Positions 1-12,884 of a DNA stretch of 64,000 nt are shown here, piece by piece. Within the stretch, counting starts at the first letter, position 1. The number at the start of each line of letters is the position of its first letter. Below the pieces are notes generated by a model that ran no database searches, was not told the origin of the DNA, and was given only the letters and a program-made list of their open reading frames with translations. The DNA is from Tigriopus japonicus. Taxonomy: Eukaryota; Arthropoda; Copepoda; Harpacticoida; Harpacticidae. The stretch is from positions 3,994,504 to 4,058,503 of the forward strand of contig CM021319.1 in NCBI GenBank assembly GCA_010645155.1, given 5' to 3'. Position numbers and translations under genes: made by a program.

Positions 1-1
1 A

Positions 2-838
2 CTTGGGATTCAAAAGGAAGAAATCTTTGGAATATGTGGTATCGGGAAAAGGCAGAACTCGATTCGGGTGCTTACTCGCGACCCAATAGTGATCAACCAA
101 AGATTTGGTGCCAATCTCGACCATGTGAAGGTATATGGAGACGTCCAATGGAAGTGTTCCATTCAAGGTGGTCTGAAAAACTCAGTCCTAAGGTTTCTAG
201 ACATTCCTACGGATGTACAAAAGGAGGAGCTAAAAAGTGCAATTAGCTCTTTTGCAACACCTTACTCTACTGTGGAACCCGAAAGATTCAGTGAAAGAGA
301 AAACCCAAGGATGGTGGGAATTTGGAATGGCAATGCCAGGGTCTACGTTCAAATCATAGCCCCAGTCCCAGAGTTTATTGAAGTGAACACGTGGAAAATT
401 CGTATCTGGCATCATGCTCAGATTCGCAAATGTTACAAATGCGGTCTCACAACTCATTTGAAGGCAAATTGCCCTGAAAATGATAGTGAGAAAAATACCG
501 AACAATCTGGTCGTAAAAGGGCTGGTGCTTTGCACGATCGATCCGTTTCAGAAGTTGACACAACCGTGGACAAAGAGGAAACACAAATTGACGGTTTAAA
601 ACCTCTTAACGAGAGCGTTCCATCTGATGAAGTTGAGGAAACTCGAAAGAAAAGATGCTCTAAGCCTTTGTCGATGTCAAGTGTCTCCAAAGAGGGAACT
701 GATCTGTTTTGCAATGACGATGACCAAGAGCAAGATAACGAAGAGAAATTAGTTTCAAGGAAAGAGCAAGGAAACGGAAGAAAATCGTCAATCAAGAAGC
801 ATGTCATGAAACTTCGCACAAGCAAAGCTAGAAAGTGA
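2..838 (+). CDS. Gag-like (LINE ORF1-type) zinc-knuckle protein, 5'-truncated by the window edge
   Basis: The frame is already open at base 2 and runs to a TGA at 836-838, so the start lies outside the window. A zinc knuckle of form C-x2-C-x4-H-x4-C is encoded at 431-472 (CYKCG...H...C). The roughly 130 residues before it resemble the RRM-like nucleic-acid-binding domain that precedes zinc knuckles in ORF1 proteins of non-LTR retrotransposons (VLRFLDIP block, then NG-R-V and IPxFI-type motifs). The tail after the knuckle is charged and low in complexity. Such proteins bind element RNA. No reverse transcriptase follows in the next 3 kb, so this is either the end of a dead insertion or a single-ORF gag-like gene. 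An intact frame of over 800 nt argues that it is young or maintained. Family assignment is from motif pattern only. Confidence 0.6.
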   Translation, partial: LGIQKEEIFGICGIGKRQNSIRVLTRDPIVINQRFGANLDHVKVYGDVQWKCSIQGGLKNSVLRFLDIPTDVQKEELKSAISSFATPYSTVEPERFSERENPRMVGIWNGNARVYVQIIAPVPEFIEVNTWKIRIWHHAQIRKCYKCGLTTHLKANCPENDSEKNTEQSGRKRAGALHDRSVSEVDTTVDKEETQIDGLKPLNESVPSDEVEETRKKRCSKPLSMSSVSKEGTDLFCNDDDQEQDNEEKLVSRKEQGNGRKSSIKKHVMKLRTSKARK

Positions 839-3818
839 TTTTGAATTTTCAGCAAAATTTGTTTATTGCTTGATCAAGCAGCCAATGTAATTCGATATCT
901 GTGAGAATGAGAAAACGACATTTAATGTCCACCTTAGATAGCAAAAATATTCGACGAGGAATTTACTGTGTTGGCACTCTTAAACATTCAATATGTTAGT
1001 AGAATTTCTTAGTTTCAAATTGTGTTCCAAAATGGCACCTGCAACACAATTCAATATCATATTTTGTGCCCAGGTCCTGGTGAAAACAAGCAATAGCTTA
1101 TCCAGGATCTGAGGAATATACGTATGTCTTTTTGTGTTATATCTTTGTTATTTGAAGGCCACACCTCCATATTCATGATGTAACTGAAGAGACACAAAAA
1201 TATTCCTGAAATAAATCATCATCATCATCATCATCATCTTTAGGTGCAGAGAAATAACAACGAAGACATATTTTAATATAAAATGCGAAGTGCGGCCGAA
1301 TCAATTAATCTTCCGATGAGGATTCATTGATTTGGTGAATTATATTTTTTTGAGGAAGTGAAATAATACCCCTATAGGATAATGCTTTCACAGCATCCAT
1401 TTTTTGGAAATATAAGATTATCATGGAGCTCAATTGAGGTAAAGAAGTTAGTTTTCAGTTCTTTTGACATTTGAGACCACTTCTGAGTTGCCGCATATGG
1501 AATTGAGCTCTGCTAATTTTCTTTCACTCAGTTGTAAGATACACAAGAGGCGGTGTTGTTCTAAGATTTTTACTTTGCCGATTAATTGTGTTCGATCAAC
1601 ATTCTCAAAGGACACACTCAGAGTTTTGTTACATCTAATTAGAACAAGGGCATGTTTTCAGTCCCATTATTTTTCATCCGTGACCCAATTCAAAGAACTC
1701 GAGTTCATATGGGCTTGTACAGTACACCTCAATTTGAAGGTTAAAGATTTGCGAACTACTCCTTGAACTATGATACTCTTTTCTTGCAGGGAATTGGGAT
1801 GGCTGTAAAAATAGACTTAAAATATCGCCAAAGATATTCTGTGCAGTACATTTGGGTACTCAAATTACATTGACAGTAAATGGGGAGACAATTACTTTGA
1901 ATGTTAAAATTACTCGTAGTTCCAAATATTGGAGGAAATTAGAGAGCCAGTGCAAATTATCGTACATTCGAATTTTTTGACTCTAATTACTCACATTTTC
2001 TTTAAGTAGATTGTCCACATTTCGGTACTCTCTTTGGGACACATTGAGACATGAATTCAAGTCCGAAAGTCAATAATTGAACTAGCTCAAATAGAATGTT
2101 TATAAATGTATAGGGGGAAAATCCTTTAAGGCAGATATTTCTTAAGCTGAATTTTTAATTGCCGGAAAATACAAGAGTTTGAAGCTACGAGGAATTCAGA
2201 ACATCCATGATTTGATCACAGGGGTGTGGGAAACCCGCAAGATATCTATTTTTTGATCAGGTCACTCTTCTACCTTCATCTTGGCTGCACAGACGTCACA
2301 TTTGACTCGATAAATAGGCAATAATGAAAAGGTCAATACACAGAACCCTTGATTTAGAGCAAGAGAGAAAATTGACCTTCCAAAAAGGAGTTACGGGAAC
2401 TCCCGAATGTCCGCTCAATCAAAATATGATTGATGGACGTCCGATTGAAACGAAACTAATTGGGCTTTTCTTCCCAAACGTGGTTTCCCGACTTTGTTTC
2501 CCGAGTTTCACTGAGCATGAGGACGAGAATGACGTCGAGACCCGGTAAAGGTGCCTGCCTGGTTTGCCCTGGCCCTGAAACAATACCATGGGAACTACTG
2601 TAATATGTAGAGATCCACACGTAGTGGTGATGATGGCGACGCCAACGACGGAAACAGCAGTATGGATCGGCATTTGGAACCTGCACGGATCGTGCATGCA
2701 TGATTCTGATGATGTATCGGTCAATTGCATAACTACCGTACTCACTCGACTACATCTTACATGCAACACGCGACCAAATAAATGGCTTTCCATATTCCGA
2801 GGAATCTGACACAATATTCCCTTCTCTCCATAAGTAATATCAGGTACGTACGTGTATGTTTTGTCTACTGTACGTATGTAGTGTGTTGAACCGTAACATT
2901 CACAGCGCCAAAACTGTTCCCTACCAAAAGAAGTAAAGGAACTATTCCGGCATGAATGAATAATTTCTTACTATATAGCTTGTTGCTTAAGGGATGCGTA
3001 GAAATCGTGAAATTTGTGAAGCTGAGAAATTAAGATTTGGAAGATTTTTGGGACCAATGCGCTATTTCTATTGACAATTGCTTAAGATTAGAGGCAAAAG
3101 GTAATCGGAAGATAAAACGGAATTCAATGAAGTAAAAGTACAAATGGCGTCCGACTAACTTTGGCTCGATTCATTCCGTGCTGAAACAACGCTTGTAGCT
3201 CCTAAAACATACGAAATGCTGACTGACTAATGAAAGCCAACGGCATTAAGCTGTGATCAGCTTTTAGTAAACACCTCATGTTCCGTTTCATGCCTAAAAT
3301 CAATATGAGTGTAACTTTCTTGCATTGAGTATCTAAATTCCGAAGATCAAAACTACTTTGCTAGAGAGAAAGTACCCTCGCTGATTAACGACTTGGATGA
3401 ACTTTTTCCAAAAGAATTTGAATCAATTTTCAGCCATGTGAATGGCGAGCTCACACCTTGAACACTCCATCAAATTATAGATCAATTGATATCACATCTA
3501 ACATATTGGATTACTTGTTATATCGCTTGTCCAAAGATTAGCGCAGTTCCATTGCTACGTTGCTACCATTCCCTTCTCTTCTCAGTTTTTTTTCTAAAAA
3601 AGGGGGTGAAAACATTGAGCCTCGTATGTTCAATGTGCAAATTGTATCAAAGCTAAAAAAATATCAACTTGGGGGGACTGAGTAATTTTTTTGTCGGTGG
3701 AACCGTGGTTGGGATTGATGTTGTAACAAAATAGTGCTAACAGTTTGTCAGTAAAGAATCTGAACTGTCAAAGGCAAGCAACAAATTGAGGGCTCACACG
3801 AGCGTCAATTCAACGAAA
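839..3818. other. Non-coding stretch, no gene recognised
   Basis: AT-rich sequence with short unsupported ORFs on both strands. The only clear structure is a trinucleotide (ATC)n microsatellite at about 1215-1240. Confidence 0.6.
1215..1240 (+). repeat. (ATC)n microsatellite
   Basis: About eight uninterrupted ATC units in otherwise AT-rich non-coding DNA. Confidence 0.9.
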
Positions 3819-3844
3819 ATCATAACTAGAGACAGGAAGTTAAG

Positions 3845-4000
3845 ACGAATAAAACTGTCAAATTAGACGAAAAAAGACGAATAAAATTACCTGATTAGAC
3901 GAATAAAGACGAATAAAATTGCCCGATTAGACGAATAAAGACGAATAAAATTGCCCGATTAGACGAATAAAGACGAATAAAATTGCCCGATTAGACAAAA
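3845..4000 (+). repeat. Subterminal minisatellite of element N1 (about 32-bp unit)
   Basis: About five tandem copies of a unit built from AGACGAATAAA repeated, followed by ATTGCCCGATT. The motif also forms the element's terminal inverted repeat and recurs near its other end, so the array probably grew out of the terminus. Confidence 0.85.
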
Positions 4001-4384
4001 AAGACGAAAAAAACCCTGACAAATACGACAAAAAAAAGACAAAAAAACTGACTTACACGGCAAAAAAGACTAATGAATTGCCTGTAAAGAGGATTAAAAC
4101 TGCTGTCCATAAAGTAGACAAAATATGTGGCCCAATTGAGGGGAAACAGCTGCACCCTTGTGCAAAACGGCAAAATCTACAAAGTTAACTAACGGAAAAG
4201 TGCCGAATAAGCAAGAAATGGTCAGTGGAACATATAAATTTTAAAAAAACCAAGAGCTCAAAACCGCCCTTATTTCAACGTTTTCAATAGAGCAATATCT
4301 AGAAGCAGATTTGCTGACATTAATTCTTCGAATAGTCAGATAGCCTTTTCATTCCAATTTTCTTTCTTTGTGTCAGAAAACCTA

Positions 4385-4434
4385 NNNNNNNNNNNNNNNN
4401 NNNNNNNNNNNNNNNNNNNNNNNNNNNNNNNNNN
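4385..4434. other. Assembly gap (50 N)
   Basis: Run of 50 N inside element N1, directly at the LINE tail. A round 50 suggests a gap of unknown true size. Confidence 0.95.
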
Positions 4435-4740
4435 GATTTTTTAATACCGCTACAAGGAATGGGATTCCCTGTAAAGAGAGTTATTGATTAATATAGTTTA
4501 TAAAATTACCGTTTATATGAAATTTGATCTACCAATGAGTTACTGTTGGCAGATCTGTACAACCCTTGAGCAGTGGGTTGGTCAGGAATAGTATTCAAAA
4601 ATTTGTCCAATCCTGCCTTAAATGCTGTTAGAGGATCAGCTCCTACATATTCACGACGAAGGCAAATAGACAACAACTTGAACAATGAAGGAGCCCGATA
4701 AATAGACTAGCCTTGATTCCTTAGGATTTGGAGGTGCTCT
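4435..4740 (-). mobile_element. LINE 3' tail (reverse transcriptase ORF C-terminus), copy A
   Basis: Read on the minus strand this encodes a C-terminal RT-ORF tail: YRAPSLFKLL, then YVGADPLTAF, then LDKFLNTIPDQP, then a stop and a short 3' UTR ending in a GGGAATCCCATTCC hairpin-like motif. The IPDQ-type ending is common at the C-terminus of LINE reverse transcriptases in invertebrates. The N gap cuts the 3' end. It lies nested inside hAT-like element N1. Copies B (35.5 kb) and C (62.5 kb) share the tail. Confidence 0.6.
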
Positions 4741-5032
4741 TAGGGCGCACGTAAAACCTCTACGATCGCTACAACTGATCTCAAATCCTGGAATCTCAAA
4801 TCCTATTTGATTCCAAATTTGAGAAAAAAGCGTCAAATCTAAAAAAAGTTCCAATTTTTGACTAATTAGACGAAAAAATTTGAGTGAAATTGCCGGATTA
4901 GACGAAAACTGACGAATAAAATCCAAATTAGACGAATAAATTTGTCGCGACGAATAAGGGAAAAAAAGACGAATAAAGACGAAAAAAGACGAATAAGTTT
5001 ATTCGTCTTAAGTTCCTGTCCCTAATCATAAC

Positions 5033-8000
5033 AAACTTGTTATATGGTTGCAAATGGAACATGTCGATTCGTCGCAAAAGGCACTCCACCTGCACTAGAA
5101 ATCTCGATTTCTTGCCAAGGAAAGTAAACTTGGATCGTGTGACCGATTGGCCCTTAAACGAACCTTGTTAACATAAGTGGAACAACCCTTCTGTAACACG
5201 GGAACTACAACAACTAGCAAAGAAAACATACGACGCCGCCTCCTTGGTGGTGGTGGATGTGCCAATGGTCGTCCTCGTTCTCGTCGTCATCAACTTCGTT
5301 TTCTTCTTCGTCGTCCAAGTGGTAGTGGTCGCATTGGTTGTCCACTTGACAGCTTATTTACTCACCAGTCGACGTCCCCACGACCCTCACTCAAGTTATT
5401 TATCCCCGAAGTAAGACAACAACCAAGAGTCCTGTTTGGCTGGCCTTTCGTCGGGTCCTGGAATTGGGAGCAACCAAAGTACTGGAACCGCATGTTAGTC
5501 CCTCTTTTGGAGCGAAGTAGCCACTCGTTGGCCTCAATTGCCAATCAGTCAGTCAGCTGCCAACCAGCCAGCCAACCAGCCAACCAGCCAGCCATCTAGT
5601 CAGTTTCGAGTTTGAAAAACTAGGACACACATTCATGTCAAAATAAACTAGGCGGCCATCTAAACATGTCAGCCCAAGAAAGACGCGGTTGCACTTCACT
5701 CATGCGCAGACAGAGCTAAGAGAGAAAAATGATGAAATCGAATTTTGACACTTGACACCACCTCAATTAGATCATGTTGCAGATTTGGGAAAAACGAGAG
5801 TTGGGACGTAGAACGCCACCGCAGGAAAATGGTCTGAAGATTAAGAAAGTCCCCGTTCTTCAAAAATGGAACAAGCACCGTTCCAAGTAGGAAAGGGCGT
5901 CATGGAACGTAGAGAGCGGAGATTGGAGGTGTGCTAAAAAAGTGTTGACTCAGGCGCTTATCTCGCCAGGCAAGCAAGGTAAGTACTCAAATCGTTGAAG
6001 AGGAGGCATCAAATCAAGAGGCATGTGGAAAGAAACATACATCCAAACAACAAATGGTGCTCCTGTGAGAGCCAACCACTTAGAGTTACACAAAATCTAA
6101 GGAAAACACACCACCTTCATTTCACGAAGATCGATCAAGATGAGCGCAGCAATAGTCATTCATTGCATGGAGTCTTTCCTTGCGAGTTGTCAATCTACAA
6201 AATCTTGCGTGGAACACTGGTGTCCGTTCGTCCCTGTTTGAAGAGGCGACGACGACAAGGTCAGGCAATAAATTCTCTGGAATGTGCCAAGGGTCATCCT
6301 AAATTATTCGAACACTTCAGGTTCTTGATTCTTGGCGATCTGGGAAAAGCCACGAAATCCGTCATTAGGGATGGGCTGAACCACCTTGACAGCGATGAGC
6401 TGAAAGGCATAGTTTAGAAAATACCAGTGAGTGGCAGTCCTAAGAACTAGGAAAAGGACAGTCACGCATTAACGCAGACTTTCTTTCGCCCAGCCATAGA
6501 TAGCTTTTTTGGATCTCGAAGTTGTGTTCCCACTCTCCAGAATAGATGAACCTGTCCCCGAAACATGGAACAAAGATAGCTCAATTAGGTTATCACGGGT
6601 GTATCTTTTTACCGTACAAGGAAGTCTTGTCGTGTCGTGAGAACTCAGAACTCATGAATGACGAAGTTAAACATGATGACAATATCATCAGACTAATAGG
6701 TAGAAGAGTGTCGAGCTTGGTGAGGAAGACATAGTTCATTTGGGAGTGAGATCGTCAAGGACTGAGCAAATATTGAAGGAAAAAAGAATCCGTAATGGAA
6801 ATCCTTGTATCGCTAAACAAACACGTGTTTCACGGATACTATTTTATAACACTTTTCTAAATGCTTTGTAATGATTGAATAACATTGCCATCGTAATCCC
6901 CTTCCAATTTGATGATTTGACCACGATGGATGATATATTAGCCCTGTCGAATGATCCTTTTGTTATGGATCACCTAATCCAGATTTTTTGGCACCATGCA
7001 CGAATCCTCAATTGACCCCAAAATGGGGGAGAATCAAGACTGCCTTGTCATTTCTCTGGCTCGACCTTCTGAAAAAGGATCAAATCAAAAAGCCTAGCAA
7101 GACAAGGATTCGAGTTTTTGATTGATCATTTGATATTGAGAGTCTTAACAATGCATTTTCGTTGTTTGGCACGAAAATCGAAATTAAACGATTACTTTCA
7201 ATTACGAAGACACGGCTAAAAAAATCTTTTTGAAATCCGTATTTGAACAAAGAATCTTTCTTTTCCCCTTCTGAACCAAACAATCATTTTCTGTAACATA
7301 CAGCTGTTTTATAACTCTTAAACAAACGGTTCAAACTTTATAAAATCAATTGACTGACTAATTGGTTTGTTACGATTGGTATGATAATTAGTCTGGAAAT
7401 TTGACATAACTCCTAAGTCAAAGATTATATTTGCTCCTTTAATACTTTACTTGTGGAAAAGGGCCTTCTGTTCAGAGAATGGGGGCAGATCCTGCTTTCC
7501 TAAACTAACTCTAATAAGAACTCAAAGTTCATCCTTGAAAACGAAATAGGGTATGGTGGCCAATTTCCTAATCAAATTCATTGTGATAGTCAGTCGGCAA
7601 AAAGAAAAGTAACAAGATTTATGCTTTTTCGATCGTCAAATCTGAATTACTTAGACCACACTTTTTTTAATTGAAGAGCGCTGGAACAAAGTTGAAGTTG
7701 ACGCGTTATTTGGTTTTGGGCTTAGATGGCAAAAAGTTTTGGTCTCCACGGGAAAAGATTCATTACTGAACATAAATTTTCGTACCCATTGTGACTTCAG
7801 GTCTGAAGCGATCTTTCTTAGGATAGTTTGATTTTTAGAACTTAAAATTCAAAGTCGACCGAACATTGAACTCTTTAGATAGTCCGTAGTGTGATATTCC
7901 CTAGACTGTCTTTATATTGATTTACATGCACGATGCACTCGGGTTCTTCGTGTTGGATGCATTAGTTGAGTGATGTCCTAGGGGCGTCTCTGGCTCTTGC

Positions 8001-11000
8001 TTTGGTCCCATCTAGGGGTGGGTGTGTTCTGATCATTTATGGTCTGAAAATGTCTTTGGCGCAAATATCTTCCCGTCAAGTCCGGTGGGAAAAGCCATAA
8101 ATCTCGTACCAAAGGGATTGCCTCGACTCAAGAAGTACACAAAAGCACTTACGAATTGTTCCACTGGTTTCGCCACGAAATGACAACCCCTTCCCAGTAA
8201 AACGGGTTCGTTTTAGATTTCAACGTGATACTCGTTCCAAATCTGCGTCCCCCATGATAATACGAAAATATCCTTGTGATCCCTCCAGACTGCCATTTTC
8301 AAGAGTCCAATAATCGAATTTCGAACCTTTTTTCAAGGAAATAACGTGAAGGGAAACATATAAACACCACTCAAACGTAAAACTTTAGGTAGGGAATTGA
8401 ACTAACCACACTTTGCGTCGGAATCAAGGCTTGCCATGGTCAGAAATCTAGGCGAATGAAAGATTGTTCAAGGACTGACTGTATGGCGAGAGTAACCCAA
8501 CAAGGCTAGCCACGTTGGCCCTTTGGCCTTAAAGTCAAGTCTCCTTTTTCTTCTTTCTCTCTCTCCCTTTAGAGCTGATTGCTTTTGCTTCAGATTCTTT
8601 GGAAAACTGGGGGTTCCCCAACCCACGACATTACTCTTTGGAAATGACGATAGGGCGGGCCATCAGTGCTTTATTTAGCCCTTGACAGGGAAAAAAAGAT
8701 GAATCGAAAGTGTTCACTTTCAGCTTAATGATTTAATGCTTGACAAATGTGCCCAGCCATGGCCCCCAATTCGTTACTTTGAGTACTACATCCTCAGAGA
8801 ATCAAATGTTCCATATTCGTTACAAAGGCTCTGCATCGAGGGACAACCAAAAGTACAAAGACAAACGTTTCCCAAACAATTACTGCCATATTTTTTTTCT
8901 TCAAACATTGGGAAGAGATTGAGCAAACCAATGTAGTTTCATCAGTTGGTTTTGATTAACCACGAATGTAAGTTCTTTTCATTTTCATAACAAAGACTCG
9001 GATGTGGATCATTATGCAGTACTTCAAGAAAATATGTGCAGACAAGCATCTCGCATTTGAAGATGCTGTAATAGACCAAACGACGATTACTAGTATCATC
9101 ATTGTGACCATACTCAAATCACTACAACAGTAAATGGTACAGTCGTAAATAACGCCTTCTAGTTTGTTCTATTTTTCTTTGGTCTGTGGAATCCATATGG
9201 GCCAACATCGATAAATCAATTACAGATCTCTCCAATTTTGCAACACCCAAAATCACCTCAGGAAAGGATTGGTTACTTCGAGTTATTCTGCAATGCAGTG
9301 CTTCATGATGAAGCTCATAGAGGACACTATCTGTTGAAAGTATTAACGCTTTCTGTTCCTTTGATTGCCAAAGCTAAAAAAAATAACTCCCTTTGACATT
9401 TAGAGGGGATGCATTGAACTTCATTGAAATTCTTTGTCTTCTTGCTCTGAATGCTGAACTAGAGTCGAATGGTCTGGAGCTTGGTCTGTTTGGGCCAGTT
9501 CGAGTTAGAGGTCTAGAACTGTAGTCAAAGTTAGTGCTCAACCATCCAAACTCAGTCTGTTCTGATTGGCCCATATTTCATTCGTGAGCCCAAACTAGAT
9601 GGCGTTGTTTATGGATGTAGTCTTTATGTTACATGAATTAATTGAAACAATTTCTTCGTTCGTTACAAGAAATATAGCTGAAAGCAAATTATCTCACTAT
9701 ATTTTAGACGAGGGTTAGTCGACTAGTGTTCTCATTGAGAACAGTTGACTGTTCCACTTGCGTATTGTATCAATTTAGCCGAGTATCCCTGGTTAAGCAC
9801 CTAATATATCTCTGCCAAGAGAGCTAGACGTGGTATTCCAACAAGCCTAATCAGGGATCTCGACGTATCGCTCGACAAAATGCCGCTTTTGCTAAAAGTA
9901 CAAGCTCATTTTCATTAAATTTATCTGGAACATCCATGCCGAGATAAGTGGTCGTTGGTTTTCGCCCATCGCCAATTCATCCGATTTGCTACAGAATGCG
10001 TACAATTTTTCATTGGTTTTATTTCAGAGCCTGTGGAGTTTTTAAATTAAACTTGAATTTGACCATGGCAAGCCCAAACAAACTGGAACAAGCCGTCGTT
10101 CTTAACTAAAAGAGCAGGTATCATTTACAATTCATAGGCAACGAACCCCTGACATGCTCGTTTTCTGTATTTGTCTGAGAGTTTTCCGTTTCTATGTCTT
10201 CAAACGAGGAGGTAAGCAACCAGCCCTTGCTGGGTTAGTTGGTTCATCATGCCAAATTTACAGACCTGATTGCCCCTTTTCTTCCTGTTTTCCTGAATTC
10301 CCTGCTCCCTAACTAAGGCTAAGGTTGGTTGCTTCCCGCACTCCTCCGTTGAAAAAAGTATTGACGTCTCCAAAAGCTCTCATGTCAAGATCCTCCTTCC
10401 TTAACTTACTTGGTTCTCATGTACGTACGTGGACAAGGAGTTGACAGTTTCATCTAACGCGGCTGGTTGAATTCAAGTGGATGGTTGAGAGTGTTTCAAA
10501 CCAGGCTCTTTCGTGATTTTCGTGGAGCCAAGGCATGGCATACTTGTACATAACTGGCTGAATGGCTTCGAGAATATTGTCGTGCCAGTTCCAGAGTTAA
10601 TCTGTTAGAATTGCAGATATTGGAAAGACTTCCTTGGGAACGTGGAATTGCAAGAATTGCAGAAGTGATTTTATCCATTCTTGTCCTTACTGCAAGCTTA
10701 GAACAATTTAAAATTGGGAAGAAGACAAAGAAACACATAATATGTATTAGTGGAACATCAGTACGTCGGTATTTAGCCTAGGACCCAAGTCTTCTTCGTT
10801 CTTGTTCAGAAATGTCACGACACCACAAAGCATTCCCCTAGAGTGTTCGATTCTAATTACCCAGGCAGACAAGACAAGCATGATTACCCAGGTTGACTTT
10901 GATAATCAAACAAATTCTGCCAAAACCCTCTTGGAACTTCCTTTGAAAGCGATTGTCCATTGATTTTTGAGAAACTTAGTTGTGAGACAAAAGATAGCGT

Positions 11001-12876
11001 TATCTGTGAGTGTCGTTTTAAAACAACGGGTTGTTAAATATTGGTTCTTTTTCCTGCATTGGGGGCACTTTTTGGCGCAGTCAGAGTCGATAGATCTATA
11101 TTTAGGTTATCTGTGCACGAGCCCATTCATAGGGTTGATTGTTGGCATTGCAAGAAGCCCAATTATGTTCTTTTGTGGAGTTTAAGTTTTATCCAGGGAA
11201 GATAAAATCCTTCATTAAATTAGTCGTCCTTGTTATGGTGCAGACGTTCCTATTTATTTGTTATCTTCCATGTCCACACTGAAATCTTTCCACCAAGCCC
11301 CATTTTGTTTCAACAGGTTTGAACCCATTGCTGGTATCAATGACAATTTGGTGGTTGATTCCAAGAGCTTTGAGATGACTCGGGCTAACTCAAAGGTTGG
11401 AATAGGTTGGCTACATTGTTAGAATGTATTACTAGGGGTTTCAGACGATTTTGGAATGTCAAAACCATTTGAGGGGTATTGGGCCAAAAGATATTGTTTC
11501 AAATTTTCTACCAAAGTCAATTCTTTAGATTGCTTTCAGTTGTCATAAAGGATGTTGAAATTGAAAATTTCAACAAGATTTCGACAAGAAGCGCTCTCGA
11601 TTTATCACTATTCAGCATTTAAAGAAATGTTGTCTTAGACGCAAATTAAGGAACACGAAATTGTCTATCACCAAAGCTGAACTTGGTCAGATTCGCTAAT
11701 AGAATAAATATTGTAGCTTAATTTTTGGTAATTCGAAATATGCCTGGTCATGCACAAAGCGCCCACCTAGCCTTGCCCACCTCGTTTCATGATTTCAAGT
11801 TCAAGATGAGGATCAAATGGCTTTTTGCATATGTCTCGGTGTTCTTAACACTTCCAAATAAATATTATTAGGGACGAAATTTGATTTAAAAGAAATTAAG
11901 GAATTTAGAAGGATTTTTCCGACGTGTCCCGAAGAAATTGCCAAATTCCCCATGAATTTCTGATCAGCTGTTTTGGCCATGTATTGGACTAATTGGTTCA
12001 TTCAGAAACGAAAAGGATAGATTTCAAATCTTTTTAAGGGTCGCATATTATCCACACAATTGCTATAAGGATTATCTTGAATTACATTACTAAATGAGAT
12101 TCACTGGATGCTGTGGCAATTAAACGATTTCCACTAATAAATTGAGTCTTCGTCGATTTAGATCCTCCGTTCATTCTCGTTCATAATTGTGTATCAGTAA
12201 ATTTGTATTTCAATTGACGGTTTTGTTTTGTCCCGTGAAAATTCCAAGTAGAGCAGCAATAAATTTCGATTAGGTCCTAAAAGCACTGGTTCGATTGTCA
12301 AGGTCTATGCAAGCACTGCTAATGCGAAAACAGTAACATCGAGCAAGAACGTCTCCTACGTAGATGTCCACGCATCGAGCGAAGAAAAAAGAAAAAAGTG
12401 ACTTTACCTTGAAAATTTCTTTTCAGTTTTCTTTTGCAATTTAGAGAGAAACCCTAGTTCGTAAATGTACCTAAAACTAGGCTCTGAAGTTTCACTCAAT
12501 TCAAGGGACGCTTGAGTGATTTAATCATACGCTGAGCCTAGACATTCATCCTTTTCATCCTTATTTTCCTTTTTTTCTTAGATTACCCAATGTGAAGATC
12601 ATCATTGTAATGATCTGAAGAATATATCAAAAAACATATTACGACTGGTTGGACTAGAGCCAACATTTTTACTTGGATTACATGCGTTTATGTTCGTCTT
12701 TCCTTAATAAAGTTCTTTGATCAATACTTAGAATTTCAAATCTTAAACATGATTTCAAATTAAGCGTGACTGCGGGAAGTTATAAATCCTATCGTATCTG
12801 GTGCCATGTTGGGCAAGTTCTTCAGTAGAGGTTCCACCTCCTTGGCCGTATGTGCCGACAGCACCTTTCGTTTGGA
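5033..12876. other. Non-coding stretch, no gene recognised
   Basis: About 7.8 kb with only short ORFs lacking any recognised domain. A degenerate CAGCCAAC-type simple repeat lies at about 5560-5596. Given the downstream minus-strand GPCR exon, part or all of this may be intron of that gene, but I could not find further receptor exons here. Confidence 0.5.
5560..5596 (+). repeat. CAGCCAAC-type simple repeat
   Basis: Four to five imperfect tandem units mixing CAGC and CAAC tetramers. Confidence 0.75.
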
Positions 12877-12884
12877 CAACAGAC

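Larger units (their letters stand above)
3827..5024. mobile_element. Non-autonomous hAT-like element N1 with 8-bp target-site duplication
   Basis: The left end reads TAGAGACAGGAAGTTAAG and the right end, reverse-complemented, reads TAGGGACAGGAACTTAAG. The inverted match continues for about 27 bp. The element is flanked by the exact 8-bp repeat ATCATAAC at 3819-3826 and 5025-5032. An 8-bp duplication with TAGRG-type termini is the hAT superfamily signature. There is no transposase frame. Both ends carry tandem copies of an AGACGAATAAA-type motif (left array 3845-4000, right about 4865-5000). The centre contains a 50-N gap and the 3' tail of a LINE on the minus strand. Confidence 0.8.

Noticed and set aside
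3845..4000. Regular approximately 32-bp direct repeats, superficially CRISPR-like
   Set aside because: The units are contiguous with no unique spacers and sit inside a eukaryotic transposon; a minisatellite explains them.
5177..5599. 140-aa Gly/Arg-rich ORF
   Set aside because: Composition comes from simple repeats (GGT and CAGC/CAAC units); no conserved domain.
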